NCBI GenBank assembly: GCA_003339415.1 | Contig: PDHQ01000014.1 | Span: 186,420 to 250,419, forward strand | Length of the DNA stretch: 64,000 nucleotides | Source: Ophiocordyceps camponoti-saundersi (nom. inval.) | Taxonomy: Eukaryota > Ascomycota > Sordariomycetes > Hypocreales > Ophiocordycipitaceae | Direction of reading: 5' to 3' | Part shown: positions 1-8,978 of the stretch, in pieces | Position numbering within the stretch: the stretch's first letter is position 1 | Layout of the letters: the number at the start of each line of letters is the position of its first letter | The notes under the pieces: generated by a model | What the model saw: only the letters and a program-made list of their open reading frames with translations | Told to the model about the DNA's origin: nothing | Databases searched by the model: none | Made by a program: the position numbers and the translations under genes

Positions 1-3000
1 TAAAGATAAACTTATTAGGCAAGCCTTATACTAGTTTACGTTTTTCTACTTTATAACCGGCGACGACCTTTTATAAGAATAAAATAGTAAAGGTTTTTCC
101 TCTTAGTTTTTCCTTAATAGTAGGTACTTAGACGTATAGTACTAGGGAATCCTTATTAATATAGGGGCAGCAAATATATTAACGGCTAGGATAGGTTAAT
201 ACTAAGCCTTAAAGAGATCTAATCCGACTATTATAATAGATACCTCGAAGGTAGGTAAAGTAATAATCTAATTTAAACTAGGTCTACTATAAACTTCGGT
301 AAGATTAACCGTAGTAAAGATACTAGTTAGCAATATTACCTTCTATATTATAGAAGCACCTACGCCCTTCCTATTATGCCTAAGGGATATAGATAGACTA
401 GGGATTTACCTTTAGAATACTAAGGATAGGATCGTAGGTAAGGGTATTACGGTCCTAACCGTGCGCAAATAGGGGTATTCTTAATTTTATATTCGCCCTA
501 ACGAAGTAAAGATCGCGTACCTTACCGAGGTATAACTCCGAAATATTTATCGTTATTTCGGATACCCCGTAATACCGAGGTTATACTAACTACTATAAAA
601 AGCTAGTAACGATATACCCCTCGATAAGATTAAGGCTATTACTAAGTTTTACCACTATTATTAGGTCTATAGTCCTATACCCTAGCGTTTTAAGTTTAGA
701 TTTTAAGACGACTACGACTTTAACTATAAGGTTATCGTTAATATTTTCTACCTTCTCTCGAGACTAGTACTCTACGTAATAGATACTATAACGGCGTTCC
801 AAAGTGCTAGGTTCCTTCTATTACTCTCTATAAAGTATACCTAGGAAGTGCTTAAATCGTATTAGATTAATATATACCTTAGACTACCTAATATTATCTA
901 TTATAACGCCGGAACTAATTTTTCGTTATAAGAATTCCGCTCTAACGCCTAGTCTATAGGAATATCGTGCGTCTAGGTCCCTATAGAGGCGCACTAGTTT
1001 ATTAGTAAGGTCGAATAGTCCTATTCCCCCCTCCGACGTGCGTTTAATATCCTCTACGACGAACTAAGGACCTTAACCTCGAAAAAGTCGATTCTATAGA
1101 TAGTAGTTAAAGCTATAAATAATACTATAAGACTAGATAGCCTTATACTAACTTTACTCGTTTTCGGAGTATACCTTAGGATTAACTAGGACTCGCCTCT
1201 ATCCTAGATAATAATATAGAGGGCTAATACTATAAAGAAAGCTATAAAGGAATTAAGGGTATATATTACTAAACGATAACTATCTTTAGCTCTCTATACC
1301 CGTAACGGACCTAATATTACGCTACTACTCGACCTCCCCCTTTAGAATAAGGTTAAGGTATAAAAAGAGAAAGACGGATAGAAAGGTCTATTTATACTAG
1401 CCGCTATCGATAAATATAACGTAGTAATCGATATACTATAAGGTTCTTAGAAGTTCCGATCTACGTATATTAAACTATACTACGAAGACCTAAAAAGGAT
1501 AAACTACTACTATAAAAAGATAAACTACTACTATAAATATATTACTATCCCGGCGGGCTAAAGAGACGCGAGATATAATACGACGTACTTACGCTAGGCT
1601 AATATAGGGCCGGCGTAGGCCCTCCCATATAGCGATAACGACTTAGCGATACCTATACTAATACCTACGATAGATATTATAACCGCTATAAATAATAACT
1701 AAGATAATACTAAGGAGATACGGAAGAAAGTTAGATTCGAGATTTAGTTACTATTACGTAAGGTATATAGAACCTCCTACGTAACGCGAAAAGAGACTAA
1801 CGATTATAAGCTAGCGATCTAACTTCGTATAGCTAATAAGATTATAATACTAGGTAAACTATTTAAGGTATCTAACTAGGAGGAGATAGATAAACTTATC
1901 GGAAAGGGGGTCTTCGCGTTTAAGAGATTCGATACTAAGAAGTATAACGGATATCGTATCTTCTATATACGTATAGTGCGGGAGATAAAGGGAAAGATAA
2001 CGTGCCTATATAAGAAGTCGCGACTTATTATCATAGGGTATAGTGACTAAGGGAAGAAGTCTATCTTAACTTAGTCCCTAATAATCTAGAAAGTTAGTTA
2101 ACGACTTATTCTAGTACTAGCACTAACTTTCCTTAAGTAAGGTATAAGTTTAGCTACTCGTAATATCACGTAGGCATATCCGTAATCTATTACCCCGTTA
2201 TTACGAATAATCCTTATAAAGCTACCCGACGAACTCGAGAAGCGGTACCTAAAGTATACTATTATTAGGGTTATACGTCCCCTCTACGGAATCGCCGAAG
2301 TAGGTATTTATTAGTTTTATACGTACTAGAACTATTATTTAGAGAAATTAGATATAGCTACGTTAACCTATAACGCCTATTTTCTAATTTTATCTAAAAA
2401 CCCTACTTCCTTCGGAATTATTAGCTTATAAACTGATAATATACTTATACTCGGCACCGACGTATTCGTAATAAAGGAGGAAAATATACTTAACGTCGTA
2501 AGGTTTAAATCTAAGCTAAAGACCGTACTTAAGAAGGGTAATAAGGCAGACTTTAATAGGGGGCGTATCTTAGTCGATAAAGAAAAAGTTATACTACGCT
2601 AGAAAGGTTAGGTAAGTAAGATTAATATTATCGACTATAGAGTAGTAGATACGCCGTAAAGATATTATAAGTAACGTGCTCGAGGGGTATATATTATATA
2701 TATTTATTAACCTAAGGCGACGTATAACTTAGCTATAGTAGTATAAAAATAAGACCTAGATAAGAACGATTACGATAAGTTAAATAAGTAACTTTAATAG
2801 TAAATAGATAATTAAGAGAGAGGTATTAGATATATCCTATTATCGCTTAAGTCTGCAAAAATCTTCGTCTTTATAAATAGGTTATTTGCGAATAACTACG
2901 ACCTCTTATCCTAAATTAGCTTTCTAATATATATAGGTAATAAGATATAAACTATATTATAGTTTAATATTAGGGCTAATATTATCTATTAGAGCTTAAT

Positions 3001-3450
3001 AAAATATAAGAGGGTAACTCGAAGCGTGCTCGCTTCCGAGGTATACGGTATAACGAGTAGGTTTAATATCGGCGTATCGATCGCTATAACTATAAAGATA
3101 ATTACGGACTAGCTCGGACTACTAGAGGTTCCTCTCGTTATCTATACCGACTTATTTTCGTTATACGAATACCTTATTAAATTAGGTATAACGAAAGAGA
3201 AGAGACTTATAATCGATATAATATCTCTAAGATAATTATACGAGCGCTGCGAAATTTCTAATATCTAATAGATTACGGGTAAAGATAATCTAGTAAATAC
3301 GATAATAAAAGGTAACCCTAACCCCGCACTCTAGAAACTTATCGATACGAATAACTTAGCTATCTATATTAAAGGGTACGTATCGCGATAGAATAATTAT
3401 TACGATAAGGTATAATAATTAATACTACGTTATAAGGTATACGTAACCCC
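1..3450 (+). mobile_element. RIP-degraded Ty1/Copia-type LTR retrotransposon (pol remnant)
   Basis: One reading frame (first codon positions congruent to 2 mod 3) carries recognisable Copia pol from about 365 to 3400, with dozens of stop codons but no frameshift. In order: the end of the protease region (about 365-460, PFLLCLRDIDRLGIYL), the pre-integrase/integrase core (about 540-1080, with the D..D region and NAGTNF), reverse transcriptase (about 1900-2600, with SRLIIIGY, RPLYGIAEVG and the TDNILIL box that stands for the YxDD region) and RNase H (about 2860-3300, starting KIFVFIN and including SVLASEVYG). Stops are mainly TAG/TAA where Gln codons are expected, as C-to-T change at CpA would give. 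The 5' end lies outside the window and no LTR could be delimited. No functional product is expected. Family assignment rests on domain order and motifs and is secure; the exact right end is not. Confidence 0.87.
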
Positions 3451-4950
3451 GTCGCGCTACCTACGTAGGGCCTGCAAATAGCCTGCGCAGACCCTACGCT
3501 ATATTTATTAATCTACTCACGGTAATAAGGGAAGGTTATATTATTATATTTACTTAGATAAGGAATAACGTACGCGACTAGTAAAATATATATTTAAGGA
3601 GACGGCCGCCGCCACGCCTTACCTACCTTTAGGCCCCCTACCCTTACTTTCTACGAGCCTAGTTAGCCTCGCGGCTAAGCCGTAGATATTATAAAACGTT
3701 AGCTATAATATATAATACTTAGTAGTAATAAGTGCTTACCTCTTCCTCTATACCTTTTATAAGGGGCTAGTAGCTATTAATAAACGCCGCTAATACCTTA
3801 GCGGCCTCTACGGTACCGGTAGTAACCTATATATATATTATTAACCTCCGCTCCGTAAGAATAAATAGGGAATATAAACTTACCGGCCGGCATTTTATGC
3901 CCGTTTTCGTATAGTCGTAATATAACTTAGCCTATTCCGAGGCCTATTCCTAATAGGCTCGAATTAGAGCCTTCTAGCTCGCTAACCTCCCGACATAAGT
4001 ATCGTAAGGAACTAAACGCGTCTAGTTCCCCTTAATAACCTTACGCCGGGAGGGGGTCTCCGGCACGTCGGCGGCGGGGCGGCTAGCCGAGGACTAGCCG
4101 GGGAGGGTAACGGGGCCGCGTTTATTAGGCCGGGGCGTCGAGGGAGGGGGGGGGGGCAACGAGGGCCCTTCGCCGTTATCGCCGCCGGCACCGCTATTAT
4201 TACTACTATAGCGGCTTATATTATTATTATTATTACTACTACTATCGCTACTATTACTAATACTAATACTAATATTACTATTACTAAGGCGACTACTACT
4301 ACTACGCTATTACTACTACTAAGGATAATAATAATAGCGGCGGCGGCGAGAAGGGTAAAAAGCTATATATCTATAAGTTAGTTTTTATTTTCGCACGATA
4401 TAAGCTTTATATATATACTATATATATGCTAAGTAGGCACTTACCCCGAAGGCAACGAAGAAGAAGACGGCGACGACGACGACGATAGTAATAACGATAA
4501 CGACGATAACGACGTAGAGAGAGAGAGAGATAGAGTATTAGAGAGAGAGAGAGAGAGAGAGTAAGAGAGAGAGGGAGAGGGCGAGAGAGATAGAGAGAGG
4601 AGGCCCGAGGAGAAAAAGAAAAGAAAAGAAGAAAGAAAGGAAGAGAAGAGAAATTTTCCTTTTATATACCTTAGGAAAAATAGTTTTTCTAGGTAAGGAG
4701 ACCCGGGTATAAAGGTATAAGGTAGTTACGTTAGCTCTCGGCACCTTACCTTATAATACTATACCTACGCGAATTAATATAACTTAAGGCCTTACGCCCG
4801 GGTAAGATTATATTTCTAGAGACCCTACGCACTAGGTAATTTAACTCTCTAGAGACCCGGCGTAGTAAGTCCTATAAGTCTCTAGAGACCCGGCGTAGCG
4901 AATTCTAGAACCCGGCGCCCGTAGGCGGGCGAGAAGGAGCGAAAAAGAGA
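3451..4950. repeat. unassigned RIP-degraded repetitive DNA
   Basis: This stretch has the same base pattern as the Copia remnant (rich in TA, almost no CA/TG) but no Copia motifs. It contains degenerate ACT/ATT trinucleotide runs (about 4195-4330), a GAC/GAT run (about 4460-4515) and a GA-rich run (about 4516-4650), which open a meaningless low-complexity frame on the minus strand. It may hold the right LTR of the element, a second element, or a mutated gene; I could not decide which. The RIP-like pattern stops abruptly near 4950, before the erj5 3' region. Confidence 0.6.
4812..4932. repeat. short direct repeats around a TCTCTAGAGACCCGGCGTAG unit
   Basis: Two exact 20-bp copies lie at 4846-4865 and 4879-4898, 33 bp apart. 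A diverged copy sits at about 4812-4830 (TTCTAGAGACCCTACGC) and another at about 4903-4920 (TTCTAGAACCCGGCGCCC). The units sit at the edge of the RIP-degraded block and could be part of an LTR or a small satellite. Confidence 0.65.
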
Positions 4951-5534
4951 AAGTGCTAGTATTTGTTTATTATTCAGTTAGTTCTGCTTACGTAGGCACC
5001 CTACGTGCCACGTATAAATACCCCTACTATTACTAGATAGTATATATATAGACGATTCAAAACCTACTTCTATTTTCTGTGATTTCTATACGTATAGAGA
5101 GCCTAACTAATAACCACAACCTCTTAAAAATCAACACATCGAATTCTCTCTCTCTCTTCTTCTTCTCTCTATCCCTCTACCCTTCGAAACAAAGACTTCG
5201 CGTCAAGTCCTTCCTGTCTTGAAAAACTGGTACGTAAGAAAATTATCTATCCCATCAAAAAAAAAGACTCTTTCACAAGCCGGTGACGTATGAAATATCC
5301 ATTTATATCTTGCCTCCTCCTCCTCCTCCTTTTTTCTGAGTTCCCTCTTTTGTTACAGCAGATTCTTCATTTTCCTCTTCTTCTTCTCCCTTGCACGAGT
5401 GAAAGAGCAGCACGCGTGGAAGGGATGGAAGAAAAAACTAAGAAAAAACTCCCAAGGCCTGTAGATATATCATCCTGAAGATATAACATCTTGAGAATCT
5501 TGAGAAGAGAGAGGGAAAAGGTTATCTTGCCTCC
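4951..5534. other. intergenic, 3' side of erj5
   Basis: No gene is supported here. The region holds CT-rich runs (about 5144-5180 and 5312-5400) and probably the erj5 3' UTR. A 62-codon frame at 5290-5478 is low-complexity Leu-rich and was rejected. Confidence 0.6.
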
Positions 5535-6934
5535 TCAACGCTTCCTGTTCTTCCGCTTGTGCGGCCTGGATCCCTGCTGAGAGGCGGAGCCAGAGGCCTT
5601 CACCTTGGCCAGCGAGTCGGTGCTCTTGTCCAGTAGCTCAAAGTCGTCGCCGGTCGAGTCGGTGCTGGGCGTGCGCTGAGGGGCGTCCGAGTCATCGGCG
5701 CCGTCGTCCGAGTCGGTCGTCTCAGCCTCGTCCTTGGAGCGAAACCGGTTGAGGCCGAGGCCGACGAACCAGAGAGGGACGCGGACGACGGCCGTGTCGT
5801 AAAATGTAGGCTGGCGGAGCTCGTTGGGCTGTGTCGTCGTTGATCATGTCAGCAAGGAAGAAAAAGAGAAGACAATGCACCGTAAGACAGGAGAGAAAAG
5901 GGATAGACTCACGTCGAGGAGAAACTCGTTGACGATGCCGTCGTCGTCCTCTTCTTCAAGGAAGACGTCACCCTGTGAGTCGACGACGAGAACCTTGCCG
6001 TTCTCGGCCACGACCCTCTTGCGGGTGCCAGTCGGGACCGGACCCCCCGATTCTCGCGAGGCAGCAGCAGGCTTGCGACCCCTCCTCTTGGCACGGCCGG
6101 AGCCGTCCTCGCGCCGGTTCTCCTTATCCTGCATACGCCTCTGCTTCCGGTTCAGCGGCTGGACAGGGGGAGGGGGTGTATCGTCGTCGTCAGCAGCCAT
6201 GGCAGCGTCGACGCCGGGAATGGCACCAAAGCCGGAAGAGCCCCAAGCCGTCTCGCGAGCAAAGCGGACGTAACGCTCGACAAACTCCTTCTGTCGCTTC
6301 CAGTTCATGTACAGAATCAGGTAGTGCAGGGCACCACCGCCCATGAGAAAGAGACCAAAGACGACGGTGCCGAGACCGGGTCGATAGCGCGAGTAGTAAT
6401 AGTCAGTTCCCTTCCAGAGCGGGAATCCATGACCGAGGAAGTGATCGTAGCGGTCACGCGACGGACCACGCAGGATATTGGCGATGAGCGAAAGCCGCGC
6501 CTGTCGCTCCGAAGCCCGCTTGACAGCCGCCTTGACCTCGGACGCCGAAGGAGAAGAAGCAGCTTTGCCTCCGCCCTGTCCACCAGCGACACCCTGGGCC
6601 CTCGCTCGGTCGGACTTGAGCTGCTGCTTTACCTTGTCCGGGTGCAGAGAGCGCGACTTCTTGCGATAGGCACGGTTGATGTCCTCCTGAGACGCGCCGC
6701 GCGACACGCCCAAGATATCGTAGAAAGTAGCTGAAGGATCCGGTTCGTGCGCCGCGATCTCGTCCCTGATACGAAAGATTTCTCGGTCTGCACATGCACA
6801 CAGGCATATACGCGTTAGAAAAGAAGGGGAAAAGGGCCTCTGACCAGACGCGAGGAAGACTCGCCTTCCTTGCTCCAGCCCGAGACCAGCGGCGCCACGA
6901 GGGCCAGCAGCAGCGACAGGTTGGCGACTCTCAT
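5535..6934 (-). CDS. erj5: ER J-domain co-chaperone ERJ5
   Basis: ERJ5 is a fungal ER-membrane J-protein that stimulates the Hsp70 BiP/Kar2 and supports ER protein folding. Exons on the minus strand are 6934-6865, 6787-5913 and 5828-5535, giving 412 codons plus stop. Residues 1-19 form a hydrophobic signal (MRVANLSLLLALVAPLVSG). The J-domain follows, with YDILGV near 45-51 and the diagnostic HPD at 72-74. A membrane segment lies near 164-183 (FGLFLMGGGALHYLIL). The tail is basic/acidic low complexity and ends PHKRKNRKR. The first intron (6864-6788, 77 bp) must be a GC-AG intron to keep the conserved SKEDREIFRIRDE frame; the second (5912-5829) is GT-AG. The family is clear from the signal plus J plus membrane layout. 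The start is chosen because it supplies the signal peptide. Confidence 0.9.
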
Positions 6935-7131
6935 CCTTGCGTGTGCTGGTCCTCCGTCGTCGTGTCGTCGTTGTCGTCGTCCTTAAGGGGGGGAAAGGGA
7001 GAAAGGATAGACGGACAGAGGCCAGGCTGTTCGTGTGCGCTTAGAGGGCGGGGCCCAAGCTAGCTGAAACAGAGACGCGCGCAATTACTTTATATACACT
7101 AATAAGCAGGAAATCTACAACAGCGCATGAA

Positions 7132-7203
7132 AGCAATTTGGCGCAGTGGAAGCGCGCCGGGCTCATAACCCGGAGGTCCTACGATCGAAACGTAGAATTG
7201 CTA
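7132..7203 (+). tRNA. initiator tRNA-Met (CAT anticodon)
   Basis: The sequence folds as a standard cloverleaf without an intron. The acceptor stem is AGCAATT/AATTGCT with discriminator A. The D arm is GCGC..GCGC, the anticodon stem-loop is CCGGG-CTCATAA-CCCGG, and the T arm is CTACG-ATCGAAA-CGTAG. The A1:U72 pair, the AUCGAAA loop in place of T-Psi-C, and the three G:C pairs next to the anticodon loop are hallmarks of the eukaryotic initiator tRNA, which delivers the first methionine in translation. A run of nine T follows. Confidence 0.96.
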
Positions 7204-7209
7204 GCATTG

Positions 7210-7218
7210 TTTTTTTTT
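7210..7218 (+). terminator. RNA polymerase III terminator of the tRNA
   Basis: Nine consecutive T begin seven bases after the tRNA discriminator base, the usual Pol III stop signal. Confidence 0.85.
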
Positions 7219-7800
7219 GGCCGTTCTTATGTCATCCCCTTGTACATAGGTCTATCAGTCTTCTAGAATTGCTTGCTCGGCACGTGGCATCTACGACCTC
7301 TTGTCGACTTTGGTTCTTCAAGAGACATCACTACCAATCAATATCATTACTAGATTAACCGTACTTTTTCTTTCTCTCTATGTCTGGATATTCCTAGCTT
7401 TGATCTTGAGCGTAATCGGCGGTGAGCCCCTGTATTTACCGAGTATGTAGGCATGTAGGGTAGCTGCGGCTGTCATGACTTGCATTAGCATATGTAGTCC
7501 CTATGCGCTCGTCTCCTTGCATACGCCAATCTGCTACCGTACGGATAAGCAAGTTGACCATTGTCCCATCACCAACATGGCACAGTCACACAAACACAAC
7601 GTGATATATCGGTGTACGAATACGGATGAATAGATATATGGATAGAAAGATATCCCGTCTTCCTTACCAGCCTCGTCCTTTTTCTCCCCTTACACACATA
7701 CATACATACATAGACCTCCTCCGTCTTCATCGCCTATATCCCGTACGTACAACAGACATAACAACACTGACCGAATCGAAACACCAAACCCAAAAACACA
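7219..7800. other. intergenic between tRNA-Met and the 7801 gene
   Basis: No coding signal is seen. A TACATACATA-type run lies at about 7695-7712. The last 100 bases are C/A-rich and probably the 5' leader of the downstream gene, ending in a CAAAAACACAATGG start context. Confidence 0.55.
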
Positions 7801-8540
7801 ATGGCCTTCTTCCCAGACGCCTTCTCCTCCTTCACCAGCGCCCCATCCTCCCACCATCGTCATAACCGCCACCACCATGCAACCTCCACCTCCTCCTCCC
7901 GCCGCCGCCACAGGTCACGATCCGGATCCCGGCCCCGCTCCTCCAGCGGCAAAATCTTCAACCTGACAAACTCAAGTCGAAGCTCGCTCTTCGGTTTGGG
8001 AAACGCAAGTCGTTCCTCTCTCTTCGGCCTCGGAGGTAAGTCGTCCCCCCAATTTCCGAGCCATATAAGAAGAAGACGAAGAAGAAGGAGAGGAAGAAAA
8101 AGAACGAGAGGATGTCGTTGAGAAAGAAGGGGACCCCCAAAAAAATGTCCGAGTAAATCGTATACATACATAAAACCATCATAGCAAGTCGATCCTCCTA
8201 CTACAAACGCTCCCCACGCCGAGGCTTCTTCCAGCGATCCTACCGCCAACTACGACGCATCCTCCGTGACCTCATCCGATACGCAAAGCGCCACCCATGG
8301 AAGGTCTTCTTCCTCGTCGTCATGCCCCTCCTCACAGGCGGCGCCTTGTCCGCTCTCCTCGCCCGCTTCGGTCTCCGCATACCGCCTTACGTCGAGAACC
8401 TCTTGGGCATCGCCTCCCACGCCGCCTCCGCCGATAGTATCGGTCTCGTCTCCGACGCCGTCCGCTTCGCCGGCCAGTTCCGATCCGCTGCCGATGGCCG
8501 CCGATGGGATCGTCCCGACAGGTTCGGCGACTTCTTCTAG
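7801..8540 (+). CDS. small Ser/Arg-rich single-pass membrane protein, function unknown
   Basis: I do not recognise this family. Exons 7801-8035 and 8185-8540 join to 196 codons plus stop across a 149-bp GT-AG intron (8036-8184; donor GTAAGT, acceptor ATAG). The N-terminal 60 residues are His/Ser/Arg-rich. Two near-identical 10-residue units follow (NSSRSSLFGLG and NASRSSLFGLG). Then comes a basic stretch (RSPRRGFFQRSYRQLRR) and one hydrophobic segment near 117-138 (VFFLVVMPLLTGGALSALLA) with a soluble C-terminus ending DRFGDFF. The positive-inside rule would put the long N-terminus in the cytosol (inference). The start has a good context and lies just after a pyrimidine-rich leader. Clean splicing and a sensible exon 2 support a real gene. 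Confidence 0.72.
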
Positions 8541-8978
8541 CACTAAAAGATGTCACATCTTAGAATCTTGTACATACTACATGCATACGGACTCACTTCA
8601 CATCCTTGCCCGTATGTAGATAGAGCTCGTACATATGCATTATACCATCTTCACACACTTCTCATCCCCATCATCTTATGATGATGCCTCGGCCACGCCT
8701 AATCGTCAACTGGTCAACCTTAGAATTGTTGTCATGCCAAGTGCTAAACTTCGTGTCGTCATCAAATCCACCAACCCCCTTTTCCCCTTATCCTCTCTCC
8801 TCATCTGAAATTCTCAAAATGGCATCCAACTCTCGCCGAATCACCAGCAAGAGGCGCGAAAAAAATGTTCGCATGTACATGAACCTTCATATACAGTCCC
8901 TCAGAATAAGAAAGACGATCCATCATCATCACTCAGCAAACAGCTTCCACCCCCCCCAACTCCCCTCCCCGGCCTGCC
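8541..8978. other. convergent intergenic region
   Basis: This is the space between two genes with facing 3' ends. It is AT-richer than the flanks and contains TACATAC-type motifs. No gene is seen. Confidence 0.55.

Noticed and set aside
4538..4744. 68-codon minus frame ending in Ser/Leu runs
   Set aside because: It is translated from GA-rich repeat inside the RIP-degraded block.
5290..5478. 62-codon frame that looks like a signal peptide
   Set aside because: The Leu run comes from a CTC/CTT tract and the frame lies in the probable erj5 3' UTR.
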